Part shown: positions 52,526-64,000 of the stretch, piece after piece | Position numbering within the stretch: the first letter of the stretch is position 1 | How the letters are laid out: the number at the start of each line of letters is the position of its first letter | NCBI RefSeq assembly: GCF_050003625.1 | Contig: NC_134398.1 | Location: 93,067,248 to 93,131,247 of the forward strand | DNA: 64,000 bases | Origin: Haematobia irritans | Taxonomy: Eukaryota > Arthropoda > Insecta > Diptera > Muscidae | Direction: 5' to 3' | The notes under the pieces: generated by a model | What the model was told of the DNA's origin: nothing | Seen by the model: the letters and a program-made list of their open reading frames with translations, nothing else | The model's database searches: none | Position numbers and translations under genes: made by a program

Positions 52526-53098
52526 AATTGTTTTTGCAACAGCACACTGGAAAAAATGAAAGTAGTTGAATCACCACTATGTGACTTGCAGAGAGCCTAG
52601 ATCATTCATATTCAGTATGATGATGGTAAAAATTATTGAAGAAACAGACAGCAAATAAAAAGTTCATCAAACAATAACAAATGTAATCAAAACTTTGAAA
52701 TCAACAATGAAACTATTCAAAGTAATGATAAAGATACGAATATTACAGAAAGCACCAATGAAACTTTAAATGAGGATACGCAAAATTGTTACTTAACTTA
52801 AAGTGGACGAATTTCAAAACTTCCAAAAAGATATCTTGATTAAAAAAAGGAGATGTTATAATAATCGGTGTCCATCTACTTCATTGTGCATTCTCTTTTA
52901 TTCCTATCTCTACTAAGTACTCAAAATGTATTAACACATATATCTTTGTACACCGTTATAAAACTTTAGTTATAAGAAACATTCTATCAAAGAATATTCA
53001 ATAAAGAGAGGTCAAAGGAGTTACAGTTATGATTTATTTATTTACTTCCATAAGAAAGACTCTTTGTATCTCTTATTTTTTTTTATTATTATTGGGCC
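52526..53098. other. LINE 3' tail and spacer, unit 3
   Basis: Counterpart of 4933-5515. Contains ACTATGTGACTTGCAG near 52576, which units 1 and 2 lack. Confidence 0.5.
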
Positions 53099-53106
53099 CT
53101 TCAAAC
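53099..53106. other. Empty hAT target site in unit 3
   Basis: Single CTTCAAAC between GGGCC and AAACTTTC, exactly the sequence expected before hAT insertion, with no footprint. Confidence 0.9.
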
Positions 53107-53345
53107 AAACTTTCAACAATCTTAATAGTTACTTTTATAACTATGATTATATTCATATATACATTTATTATTGTTAAAATTATGATTGTATTTTTTGCCT
53201 AGGTTTTAATACAAGTTGTACTTTAATTATTGGCCTTGTAGGCTTAGAACACCCAGAAAAGGAATATGATCACCTCAAACTTGTTTCAAGAGTAAAATGT
53301 TATTTTTGGATGGTGACCGTCTTTGCCAGTATTGCAAAGTTCCAA
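53107..53345. other. Spacer and truncated inverted-repeat arm, unit 3
   Basis: Matches 8192-8430. At about 53342 it jumps (TTCCAAAG|TTGGTGAAG) to the middle of LINE ORF1, deleting about 840 bp including the arm and LINE 5' end. Confidence 0.7.
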
Positions 53346-53798
53346 AGTTGGTGAAGTTTGGGAAGGAGCCGCTTTGGAGTTAGTCGATAAAAAAGACATA
53401 CCGCCTAAACCTAGACACATGCAAGGATACCGGCAAACCCTCCTGATCCTGAGTCAATACTAGAGAGACTAAAAGAATGTAACCCAGATCTTCCAACCGC
53501 CGATTGGAAGGTTGGTCGTTTGGATGAGGTGGATGGACCAAGACGACATGCGGTGTTTATATTAAACATAGAGTCGCTGCCACATCTAGCCCAGACCCAA
53601 GGACGTGTAAGTTATGGCTTTCATGATATCCATATGAAGGTATACAAAAGCGATCAACCAAAGGATTCCGAAACGGACAAGCCTCCGGTAGAATCAGCAG
53701 TGAAAACATCTCCTAGCGAAGCCGAAGGAGACATAAAACCTGCAGACTATGGCGAAAATCATATGCGGGAAGTTTCTACAGGCTCAAACCTCACCTAA
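53346..53798 (+). pseudogene. LINE ORF1 C-terminal part, unit 3
   Basis: Only the end of ORF1 remains, with the DUF4780-like block (GPRRHAVFILN and the KVYK motif) in the frame 53520-53798. Confidence 0.7.
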
Positions 53799-53897
53799 GA
53801 TGAACCGCGGATTGTTGCGAGAGTCACCGAGATCTATGAAGAGGAGCCCTTGATGACTCAATTGAAGCGGCTGATGTGACGGTGGTTGAAAATTTGG

Positions 53898-54096
53898 ATG
53901 GTTCTACGGTTCCTCCAGATAAATCTTCACCATTGTAAGGCCGCTTGTGCTGCCTTAAAAGTTCTCCTGATGAAAGGAGACATAGATATAGTTCTTATTC
54001 AGGAACCATACATATATAAGAACAAGATCTGTGAATTAAGCACACCGGGTTTCAAACTTTTGCATAATACCGGTAACGATATAAATCGAGCATGTA
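53898..54096 (+). pseudogene. LINE ORF2, 5' end before the MITE, unit 3
   Basis: Endonuclease start (LQINLHHCKAA, IQEPYIYKNK). It carries the KICELSTPGFKL segment that unit 1 has lost. Interrupted after NDINRAC by the MITE. Confidence 0.8.
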
Positions 54097-54098
54097 TA

Positions 54099-55533
54099 CA
54101 CCCAGAAAAAAGTGACCCCTTCTTTAAGTTAAAATGAACTCATTGTGAAGAAAGTTGAACTTCGTATAGCGCCAAAGACATTTTTATTTGTTTGAACGAT
54201 GTGATTTTCGTAGAAATTAGGAATAATCCATTCCATATATTAGTTAACATTTTCCTATATTTATATACCACTATACTACAGAATGAAAAAATTTAACTAA
54301 TTTGAATTCATTTATGGAATGATTTTATTGAAATTTTTTCATTCATTTCGACAAATCTTACACATTTGTGGTAAAACTTTTACTTCATAATTAGAACTGC
54401 TTACCTTTGTTTTTAAATACAATTTTATTTATTTCTATAAGCAATTTTATCTTCAATAAAAGACATGTTTTATTAATATATTGAATATATTTATTAAGAA
54501 TCAACAGCATCGAATCTCTTTGAAATATTAATTTATTATTCCACTATTTCCAATTTCCGTGTGATATTATCAACTGTAAAACGCACTTTTTCTTCTTCTT
54601 GTACTTTTCACTTTTAATAAGTTGCTGCCTAACGATTTTGTCCTCCTTTTACAATTTCAATACCTACAAATATAAAAAATCATAAAACATTTTTGTTGCA
54701 AAAGGTTAGCGTCACTGAATATTACCTGATAATTGAAGATTCCAAAATGAAGACAAATGAAAGGGTTGTTATTCTGCTGGTGTTTTCTTTCTTTATACAC
54801 TATCACGAACATTGATAGATTTATTTAAAAAAACGAAAATTTTTCTCACTAATTTAAAATAACAAATATTTTATATATTTAATTTGTTATTTATTATATT
54901 ATTTTACCATATTATTTTTTAACAATCTCTCCGTATACCAAAACAACGCGATTCCAACTAAAAAAACAACCGACGCGCAAATATATCGATTACACCCACG
55001 CGCAAACACATGGATTACGATGACAGGTATCGATTACAGGTAGACAATAGAAATGTAGGAAAATTTCCTATATTCTAACAAGTGTGTTTCCTTAAGTTTT
55101 GAAAGGATTGCATACTTCTTAGTACGAATGAACTAAAATATTTTTCTATGCCAAGTGTTGTTCGTATGTATGAAAAACTTTCTATTATAAAGGAAGTCGC
55201 AATTATCATTTTATAAGAAATTTTACTAATTTTTAAGAAACTTGGTTTTAGTTCGGTTTTTGTTTATTTTTACGAATGCTTTGTTATCGGTGAATAAAAT
55301 TTTCTTTTTCACTAGTAAATTCTTATACCCAGCGAAGAAAATAGTATGAGTAAAATTCCATGCCTTATTCTAGTTAATGAACTATTCCTAACTGCTTACA
55401 GTTTAGGATTTTTTTACTGAAACGAATAAATTTTATTATTTTTCACAAAAATTTACCTTAATGGAAATAAAATGGATAAACTATATTGATGAAAATTTTT
55501 TCCTTTAGTTTCGAAGGCACTTTTTTCTGGGTG
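54099..55533. mobile_element. 1435 bp TA-flanked MITE in unit 3
   Basis: Both ends are CACCCAGAAAAAAGTG in inverse orientation, flanked by TA (54097-54098 and 55534-55535). Units 1 and 2 have the uninterrupted sequence (CATGTATAATGG). A TA duplication points to the Tc1/mariner superfamily. No open frame is convincing. Near 54970-55035 three short repeats share CGATTACA or GGATTACGA. Confidence 0.88.
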
Positions 55534-55535
55534 TA

Positions 55536-58500
55536 ATGGCTAAAAACGAACTAAACTTGTTTCTGCTTCCTTCATTGAGCAATGCAGACACTGTCGTAGC
55601 CAGTCTAGAGATATCCAAATGCAAATATTGGGTATCTTCGGTCTACATGGGACATGATAGGGAGATGCCACCCTGTGCCGTTAGGACCTTAGTTGAGGAG
55701 TTACTAAAAACAAAGACAAAACTCATTATGGGATGCGATGCAAATGCACATCATAGTATTTGGGGAAGTAGTGATACTAATGCAAGGGGAGAGTCGCTAA
55801 TAGAGTTTATTTTGCGTACTAACCTGGTAGTTTGCAATAAGGGAGATGCACCAACCTTCGTCACCAGAAACAGGCAAGAGGTTTTGGACGTCACGTTGAC
55901 CTCTCCGGAACTGAATGATAAGATATCTGAGTGGCAAGTTTTGAGGGAACATAGCTTCTCAGATCATCGCTACATCAGTTTCAGATTGGCTGTTCGTACA
56001 TCAAAGACCATATTTCTGCCAAATGTTAGGAAAGCTGATTGGAATATGTATAGGGAATCGTTCAATTTGATGATACCGGAAATGCCAGAGACAAATATGA
56101 GCACTGTGCAAGATATCGAACACGCAGTGGAGCGGATTACTAAGGCCTTCAACATGTCACTGAAAGCTGCTTGCCCTAAAGGAAAGCCAAGGGGTAAAAC
56201 TCGGCCGCCATGGTGGACTACGGAGTTAAGTAATATGAGGAAATCCTGCAGGAAGCTCTTTAACAAAGCAAAGTCCACAAGAGCTCCGGAGGATTGGGAC
56301 ACTTACAAGATGAATCTGAGAGCATATAAACGAGAACTGAGAAGGTCTCAGCAAAACTCTTGGGATGATTACTGTAGCAGTATTGAGAATACGTCAGAGG
56401 CTTCCAGACGGAAGGTACTAGCATCCACTAACACCGCTCCAGGTTTCATTAAAACATCGGAGGGATATTGGACAACGTCCAGTGTGGAGACGTTGGAGGT
56501 ACTATTGGACACACACTTCCCTGGAAATCAGACGGTTGAACCGTGATCTGGTGGTGTAACAGGGGCTCAGCGGTCATTTCCTATCGAGGAAATTGTGTTG
56601 GAATCTAGAATAAAATGGGCTTTAAATAGCTTTGGACCATTCAAATCCCCCGGACCTGATGGAATTACTCCGACGGAATTACAAGCAGTGGCTGAAAGAA
56701 TTATCCCCTGGGTGACGGTGATATATAAACGATGTGTAAACTTAGCATATATTCCAGAAAAGTGGAGGGAAACAAAAGTCGTCTTCATACCTAAAGCAGG
56801 AAAAGCCTCTCACTCGAGTGGGAAGGATTTTCGACCAATCAGCTTATCCTCATTCCTACTTAAGACCCTGGATAGGATGATAGACATGTATCTTAGAACT
56901 AGCGTGGATTCAAGTTTGCTCTCGAAACGACAGCATGCATACTCGAAGGGCAGGTCTACTGAGACCCATTGCATGAACTAGTCAGCTTTATTGAAAGCTC
57001 ACTATCTGTCAAAGAAAACACAATCGTGGCGTTTCTAGACATCGAAGGGGCGTTCAATAATGTCCATCCGAGCTCGATATTAAATGGACTGACAACTTTG
57101 AATGTTGATCCAGGTATACTTAGGCTGTTAGACGAACTTCTAACAAAGAGACGTATTTCAGCCACACTAGGGCAAGCAAACATACAAAGGTATGTGAACT
57201 TCTTCGGAATGTTGCTATAAACAACCTTCTGGTTTCCCTAGAAAAAGAAGGGATAAAAGTGGTGGCATACGCAGATGATGTGGCGCTAGCAGTCAGGGGA
57301 AAATTCCAATCCACAATCAGAGATATTATACAGAGAGCTCTCCGGATGACTGAGAAATGGGCGAAAGATAATGGTCTTGGTGTAAATCCAGCAAAGACAG
57401 AACTAGTCATGTACTGCAAAGATGGCAAAACTCCCACAGTTAGGCCCATTTCCTTAGGGGGTACTGAAATTCCCTTTGGTGAGTGTGCAAAATACCTTGT
57501 CGTTATTTTGGACAGGAAGCTGAATTTTAGGCTTAATATTGAAGAGAGAGCGAGAAAAGCCACGGTAGCTTTGTACTCGTGCAAAAAGGCAATAGGGAAA
57601 AAGTGGGGACACGGCAGTAGTAAGACCTATAATGATATATGGTGTTGTAGTCTGGTGGCCGGCACTTCAGAAACCGACTTGTTTAGATAAAGTTCAGCGT
57701 ATGGCGAGCTTATGTATCTCAGGCGCATTTAGTAAGACAGGAACAGACTCCCTTAATGTCATGCTACATCTATTGCCTTTAGACATTTTGGCCAAACAGT
57801 CAGCTGCAACAACGGCTGTGCGGTTGCGCGAGCTATCGCTGTGGTCGGAAAAAATGTACGGTCATAGTTCGGTCCTCAAAGTAATGCCAGATGTGCCTAA
57901 CGTAGTGGATTACACCCTGGCAAAACCACTTTTCGACAACAAGTTTGAAACTCTAATTCCCCACAGTGAGGCGTGGTGTACACAGACCCCGGGGAATAAA
58001 AGATATATAGATTTCTATACTGATGGCTCCAAATTGAATGGACAAGTGGGATTCGGAGTATATTCTAAATATCTGGAAATTCGAATAGCGAAAAGATTAC
58101 CTAATCACTGTAGTGTTTTTCAGGCTGAACTATTGGCAATAAGAGAGGTGGTGAATTGGCTGAGAAGTAATGTTCCAACAAATATTGGCATTAATATATA
58201 CTCAGACAGTCAACCTGCAATAAAATCCTTGGACTCTGTGTTCCTTAACTCGAAAACGGCCATAGACTGCCGTAAATCTCTCAACGAGATGGCTGAGCAG
58301 TACAATATTCACCTAATATGGGTGCCTGGCCATAGGAACATACAGGGGAACTGAGTTCGCAAGGCTAGGAACTACCTTACATATTCCAGGGGAACTAGAA
58401 TCTGTTGGTATGCATCTGGCCACCTGCTCTCTTACTGCGTGAGAAGGCTGTTATGATGGCCAATATTCGATGGGAGAATTGCAAGGGCTGTAACGACACC

Positions 58501-58845
58501 AAGCAAATATGGCCCCATTTAAACTTAAACCGCACACTAGATATGCTAGTGTTCTCGAGACGTCAGATATCACTCCTGATATCTGCTATAACGGGTCGCG
58601 GCCCGATAGGCGATTTTGCAAAAACTATAGGCGCGAAGTATAATGACTATTGTATGAGCTGTCATGATGCGGAGGAAAAGGAATCAATTAAACACCTCTT
58701 GTGTGAGTGTTCTGCATTTTGTGTAAAGCGCAAGCAACTTTTAGCAGCATATAGCTTCAGATTACTGGCGGATCTGGAAAACGTTAACTTAAGCAGTCTG
58801 CTAATATTTTTGGAACAATCTAGTTGGTTCAACAAAGAAAAATAA
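55536..58845 (+). pseudogene. LINE ORF2, part after the MITE, unit 3
   Basis: Nearly identical to 42070-45379 of unit 2: endonuclease, RT with YADD near 57272, and RNase H with FYTDGSKLNG near 58014. It has the same TGA (56544) and RT frameshift (near 56978), and the same deletion near 58353. Confidence 0.85.
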
Positions 58846-58899
58846 TCAAGAAGGTTCAGCGGTTAAAACTAGAAGTGCCCATATGAATGTGGTATCACA

Positions 58900-59308
58900 A
58901 TGGACTGAATAGTCTAAGTGAATTTATTTTAAAATATAAATTCATTCGATAAACTGTCACTAAGTTGTTTTGCATATAAGCAGTTATATTATAAGCAGTT
59001 ATAAATGTTTAATAAAATTAATAAACAATCGTGTTTTACTTGACTACAATTATTCTTTTACAACTATCTTAAAATGCACTTTCACTGATTGTTTGAAGGG
59101 GCTCTTATTGGCGTCCGTCTAAATGTATCCAGAAGGGCACCTAATAATTGCACTAATGCGATACTTTTTTGTAGTAACTTGGCGTGGTACAACTTCTCAA
59201 TAGTGACGGCGCTTTTCCAAGGAGTTTTGGATATCGTATACGACTGTTTTCGACGTAGTGGGAACTCTCAGAAGCGCCCCCAAATTCAAAAAATGTTGGC
59301 AGGGATGT
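58900..59308 (+). repeat. Inner part of left arm of large inverted repeat, unit 3
   Basis: Counterpart of 45440-45842; pairs with 60362 to about 60665. Confidence 0.75.
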
Positions 59309-59475
59309 AACATGTTCGCTGCAACCATGTTATTTTCTCGGAAATTATGTAACTGTTTTCGGAAAGCATGTTATTTTTGCCGAGAAAACAACATTTTGGC
59401 GACAAACATGTTACATGGTCACCATCCATCCTTCTCTGGGCGTATAACCTATGAATAAATAAAAATAAATAAATT

Positions 59476-60037
59476 AACGTGAATCCCGCACCTGAATCTA
59501 TTTCAAACCTTTGTCTTTTTCCTTCGATCTTAACATCAACAAAAAATTTCTGTATACATATCTGCATTGGAGGATGATGGATTGAAAATATTGAATATTT
59601 TGTTTATGTCGTAAACATTTCTTTCGCAAACTTCTAGAGCATTGGCAGACATTTCTGTGTTGTTTTTATTCATTCTTTCTTTAATGCACACTAATTTTAC
59701 ATAGCCAAACTTCCCACGGGCGAAGCAATTTACCTTATTCCTTTTAATTCTAATCCTAGTTCGCTGTAATTAACTTTAGATTTTGCTGCTCTGCTTTTAT
59801 AAGCACTGTTTCTGTTGCTCTACCTCGGCTATGATCAACGTTGTCATTTTTTGAGTTGCCTTTCGTATTTGAGTCACATTTGTCGAAGAACATTCTGCAT
59901 TGTTCCCTATTGCGGTGTTGTCTATTTTCGCTGCTTCCAATGCTGATGATTTTTGCACAATATACGAGAAAGATGCCTTTGGATACTGTTGTCATTGGCG
60001 TAATTGCTTCCAATAATTTCTGCATTTGTTCTTCCAT
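59476..60037 (-). pseudogene. Ty3/gypsy gag-protease remnant, unit 3
   Basis: Counterpart of 46010-46571 with one Gly to Val change in the gag start region. Confidence 0.55.
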
Positions 60038-60361
60038 ATTTAAAGTCCTTTTTATTATTTAAAGGTGAGTACTATGTTTGGTTTTTTCACCAAAACACTA
60101 AATTAAAAGTACAAATATATTTATGAAGACGATTATATTTTGATCGAGTCTTGCCAAATAATGGATGGAAAAGATCCAAGGAATTGATTGCAAATGATTT
60201 TATGTTTCTAAATTAGTTAATTAAAAAAGTAACCGTGAAAACAAGCTGGTTTTCAGCTTAAAAATTGGACATAGTACTCATCTTAATTGATCAATGTTGA
60301 TTTGATAAAAAATTTGGATTTGCACTGCGTAAAATTAATTATTCTGTCGCCATTTAATTGT

Positions 60362-61110
60362 CCCTGCCAATTTTTTTTTTTTTTAATTTGACGGCGCTTC
60401 TGAGAATCCCCACCACGTCGAAAAAAGTCGTATACGATATCCAAAACTCCTCCCAAAAGCGCCGTCACTATTGAGAAGTTTTACCACGCCAAGTTACTAC
60501 AAAAAAGTATCGCATGAGTGCAATTATTAAGTGATTTTTTAGATAAATTTAGAACGACGCCAATAAGAGCCCCTTCAAGCAATCAGAAAAAGTGAATTTT
60601 AAGATAGTTGTAAAAGAATCATTGTGATCAAGTAAAACACGATTGTTTATATGTTTATTAATTTGATTGAGCATTTATAAATTTGTATAAATATGTATAT
60701 ATTTATACGACTATCACATCACATTTAACATAATTTTTTGCATTAATAAAAGAATGATGTTGAGTTACAAGTAGCAAGTTACATGTTGCAGCGTCTATCA
60801 GCCAATGTTTTTATTCTCGATGGAGACAGCGTGGAAAAATATCTGAAAAACTAGCACTTTATTCCATTTGGAAAGTCAAAAATTTTTCACCAATATAACT
60901 TTCACAATTTTAAGCAAAATAACTATATTTTCAGCACTTCATTATCGTTTTTATTTAAAAATGACTCTTGTAATAATAGTGATGGCAAAATATGTTCATG
61001 CACATTTCATACTTTTTGATACGCTTCCCCATCACAGTTGGCGATTGTTGTAGTGCCACTTACGAGTCTGTGGTAGCGATGAGTATGAAATAGAACTTTG
61101 AAATGCTGGC
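60362..61110 (-). repeat. Right arm of large inverted repeat, unit 3
   Basis: Full-length arm like 46896-47649, with a 6-base loss near 60833. Confidence 0.75.
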
Positions 61111-61738
61111 AGGGTTATGTCTTTACTTCAGTAGACAAAATATAACCGATCTTTATCCCAATATTAAGATTAACTTGCATACATACAAGTCGTGAATATG
61201 AAATGTCATAATTAAAAACAATGGATAATCAGAGAGAATAAAAACACAAGAGAACCAAAATGTGAAGCGAAACTGAGTCAGTGGGTGGCAGTCATAAGGA
61301 AAATTTCTCTAATATCATGCAGTTTTTGTCGGCACTTCTCTCAAATATCATACAGTTTGCGTCGGCGTCACCCAGTTCAGTTCTCTGCCGACTTTACGAA
61401 ACGTAAAGAAAATAGGATTTAAAACCTACTTTGTAGTAACAAATGTTCTTTTTTATAAATGTTTTCATTCCATTAAATTTTTTGGCAGACAATTTGAAAT
61501 TATAACTGTCGATGCCTTTATAAACAATTTTTCAAAAAAGCGCTTCGACCACAACGTCGGTAATACCAAAGCTGCAGGCATTGTGCGACGGTTGACATTT
61601 GTTGTTTTTGTAGGAGAGAAATTTTCGTCCTCTTGTGTTTTTATTCTCTCTGGGATAATAAAGTACAATGTTACAATATTTATGTGTAAATTTAGATATG
61701 ATAATATGGAGTAATGACGACACTACAATAATTATTTT
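61111..61738. other. Spacer before Tc1 remnant, unit 3
   Basis: Counterpart of 14971-15603; no gene recognised. Confidence 0.4.
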
Positions 61739-62309
61739 ATGACAACCGTACAATTTACAAAAACAACTAAAATGAAAATTTTTTTACTTTATTCAAATAG
61801 TTACTTTTTTAAGAGATCGTTACTTTGTGTTCAAAAAGCCCTAAAGAAAAGAAGTTCTGCGAAAACACGTGGAAAACCAAGCAAGACACTTCGAAAAATA
61901 GATAATCTTTTTGTCACTCTCCCAAAAAAAGACCCTTTCAAATCATCCAGACAAATTTCTGTTGAAATAGGCAATGTGATATCTGCACGACCTATTTGGC
62001 GGCGAATAGTGCATGCCAAATTACCCGGCCGAACAGTCAGAAAAGTTCCCATGGTACGGAAAAAAAATTGTGAGATGAGACTAAGCTTCGTCAGAAAACT
62101 TTATATGTGGTCAGGAACGGTAGGAGAGAGAAAATGGTGCAATATCCTGTGGAGTGATGAAACTAAAAAAAATATTCCGAAATGGTAGTAGTCGTAACGA
62201 TCGTCGACCCCAAGAAAAAGAATTTCATATGCGCTTCACAAAAATGACGGTCAAGCATGGGAGCGGGAACATAGTGGTATGGGCTTGTTGCGGGGCCCTC
62301 GACGATTTG
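61739..62309 (+). pseudogene. Tc1-type transposase, N-terminal half, unit 3
   Basis: The most continuous copy: 149 codons from the upstream ATG through ILWSDETK, then the same frameshift near 62170 and the same truncation. Confidence 0.8.
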
Positions 62310-62529
62310 AGTTCACCCCTGGGTGTCAGAAAAAAATTTTGCGTGTGGGTCCCCTATAGTAAGGCCTTGGCGCCTGAGTGGCGGCCTCAAAGCCACAAAT
62401 TATCCCCAGCCCCTATTTTTTGATTATTGCTGGAGGAGCCAGGGAGAGCTATTTTTTTATATATTATATATGTATGCTTTGTTTTCCGAAATTTTTATGT
62501 GCGTGGTTGGAAGAGACATAGCTTCGTCT
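62310..62529. other. Spacer after Tc1 remnant, unit 3
   Basis: Counterpart of 16176-16404; nothing recognised. Confidence 0.4.
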
Positions 62530-63070
62530 AGGTTTGTGATATGGAATCCGTGCCCACGGGATATTCTATTTCACAAACACATACGCACGCGGTGTCCCCT
62601 CAAATCACACGCTGTTTGTTGGTATGTTTTGCATGTGCATGGTTAGAGGAGTCATGGCTTTGTCTGGGTTTGTGAAACGGAATCCGTGCCCACGGGAAGC
62701 TCCATTTCACAAGCGCATACGAATGCGATGTCCCTTAGGACCACGCTTGGTTTATTTGTTTTTTTTTTTTTTTTTGCATGATGCTCGTGTACCTGGGGAC
62801 ATGTGGAAATACAAAAAAGAAACATCCAATGCCATGGGATGTTGCATTTTGTATTTCCAAAATATCGCCGGTACATTTGAATGAATTATATATTTTTTGC
62901 TATGACGAGGAGGCTTTTATTCTGTATTTTTGGCCGATGCCCCCCGTCATGTATATTTGCCGCCTGTGTATGTATGTACTTATGGAATTAAATGTACATG
63001 GCCAACAATGGAAATTGTGAAATAAAATATCCGTGCCAAGGGATATGTTATTGCACAAATATGTCCAGGC
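62530..63070 (+). repeat. Hairpin motif repeats, unit 3
   Basis: Copies near 62546, 62682, 62827 and 63029, as in unit 2. Confidence 0.6.
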
Positions 63071-63750
63071 AATTCCAGGAGTAGTGATCCATGGGTATCT
63101 GCAAAAAAAGAAGAAAAGAAATAGATTAACATATGTGGAAGATTAAAGAATTGATGAAGGAAAATGAAAACGTGTTAAGAGACGCGGACTGAATAAGTTT
63201 TGTCATTCTGTAATTGACAGATCATGTTATTATCGGCAGATGTTGCCATATTTTACTACGCATAATATGTTATGTGCAGTAGGGTTACGGTGTGGTAAAT
63301 CGATAACAGGGTAAATGTAACGATTCATTCATAATTCGGTTAACAGGGTTTTACAGAGGGCTATAAGAAAAAAGTTCGTGGTGAAATGAGTGAAAGGGCG
63401 GTCTGTTTGGTAGTCAGAAATGTCGGATGAGAAAATATCTCGTCTGGAAAAATTCCAATTTTCATGGCGGCAGTTATAAAAGACAAGAATGACGCCAGAA
63501 GCCTTATTAGTTGGTGGATATTATTGGTGCTGAGCAGGATCCATAGCAAAATTCGTGAAGTATAAAAGAGTTTTTTTTTGTGAATTTGAGACAAAAAGGT
63601 ATTAGTGATTTTTAACGATTTTTTTTGAAAGTGTTTTGATTAGTTTTATTTTAATAGTGCCGGGATTTTTATATTGATTGGATCAATTGAACTGTCGAGG
63701 ATTTGAATTTTAATGTTGAGTTTTATTTACGAGAAGTGTCTAAGCAAAAA
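63071..63750. other. Noncoding stretch, unit 3
   Basis: Counterpart of 16901-17584 with TATAAAAG at 63561. No gene. Confidence 0.4.
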
Positions 63751-63755
63751 GGTGA
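63751..63755. other. Empty solo LTR target site in unit 3
   Basis: A single GGTGA joins CAAAAA to GAAAAAGTAAAG without any LTR sequence. Confidence 0.85.
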
Positions 63756-64000
63756 GAAAAAGTAAAGATCAGTCAGTTTGCGTGGAATGAATATAGGCCT
63801 TTGGAACATCAATTACGAATTCATCCATAGTTGCGATTCAGGGAAGCAAGACGCCATAAGAGACAAGCCAGGATCAGAATCAGAGAAGTCAGGTCTGATC
63901 ATATCATAAGGTAGAATTGTATCCTTAAGTATATTTGCGCGATCTGTATCAATTAAGTACGTGCAGAACCGTATTACCGTCATCTCTGGCTAAATCACCA
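63756..64000. other. Unit 3 right end at the window edge
   Basis: Counterpart of 17988-18232, ending at the exact junction base. Confidence 0.5.

Larger units (their letters stand above)
53346..58845 (+). mobile_element. LOA/R1-like LINE, unit 3 copy, 5'-deleted and MITE-interrupted
   Basis: Shares the missing TAACC tail, the 14 bp RNase H deletion and the duplicated AAGCAGTTATA segment with unit 2. Confidence 0.8.
50934..64000 (+). repeat. Tandem unit 3 (about 13.1 kb, closes at the window end)
   Basis: This third copy keeps the longest Harbinger-derived start (50934 to about 51330). It lacks the hAT (empty site 53099-53106) and the solo LTR (empty site 63751-63755). It has a LINE 5' deletion at about 53342 and a private 1435 bp MITE. 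The last base corresponds to 18232 of unit 1, so a fourth unit may follow outside the window. Confidence 0.9.

Overview
This is nuclear DNA of an insect, most likely a calyptrate fly (Musca, Stomoxys, Lucilia or a relative). It is AT-rich, has no operons, ribosome binding sites or conventional host genes, and is almost entirely transposable elements of fly type. These are BEL/Pao, an errantivirus-like gypsy element with env, a LOA/R1-like LINE carrying a DUF4780 ORF1, a hAT, Tc1, PIF/Harbinger and several MITEs. It also carries interspersed repeats that I recall as common in muscid and calliphorid genomes. The species assignment is inference.

The main structure is a tandem array. From 3846 to the last base the window holds three head-to-tail copies of one unit of about 14 kb: unit 1 at 3846-18232, unit 2 at 18233-50933, unit 3 at 50934-64000. 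The left breakpoint lies in the intron of a PIF/Harbinger transposase gene, and the window ends exactly at the base that closes a unit. Each unit contains, in order: a Harbinger remnant, a 5'-truncated LINE RNase H fragment, a hAT element (units 1 and 2 only), a dead LOA-like LINE inserted in one arm of a large inverted repeat, a gypsy gag-protease remnant in the centre of that inverted repeat, a Tc1 transposase remnant, a short hairpin repeat, and a solo LTR (units 1 and 2 only).

Unit 2 is swollen to 32.7 kb by two young insertions. The first is a 9.8 kb BEL/Pao element at 21194-31004 on the minus strand. Its gag-pol reading frame is intact, its LTRs differ by one substitution, and it has an additional downstream ORF with zinc knuckles and a retropepsin-like domain. 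A MITE of about 331 bp sits inside only one of its LTRs. The second is a 7.7 kb gypsy/errantivirus element at 34238-41983 on the plus strand, with gag, pol and a frameshifted env. It has a TATA target duplication and a repeat-rich leader. Unit 3 carries its own 1435 bp TA-flanked MITE at 54099-55533 and a deletion at the LINE 5' end.

Because the units are paralogous, several insertions have their empty site elsewhere in the window, so exact termini and target duplications can be read directly: the hAT (8 bp), solo LTR (5 bp), BEL (5 bp), gypsy (4 bp) and both young MITEs. The presence pattern is mosaic. The hAT and solo LTR group units 1 and 2, while small deletions in the LINE and downstream group units 2 and 3. 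That points to unequal exchange or gene conversion after the duplications.

The 3845 bp left of the array is not repeated here. It holds a 407 bp MITE, a series of diverged exon-like repeats flanked by splice-like signals, and the downstream part of the Harbinger gene. I see no tRNA, rRNA or CRISPR and no host protein-coding gene with confidence.
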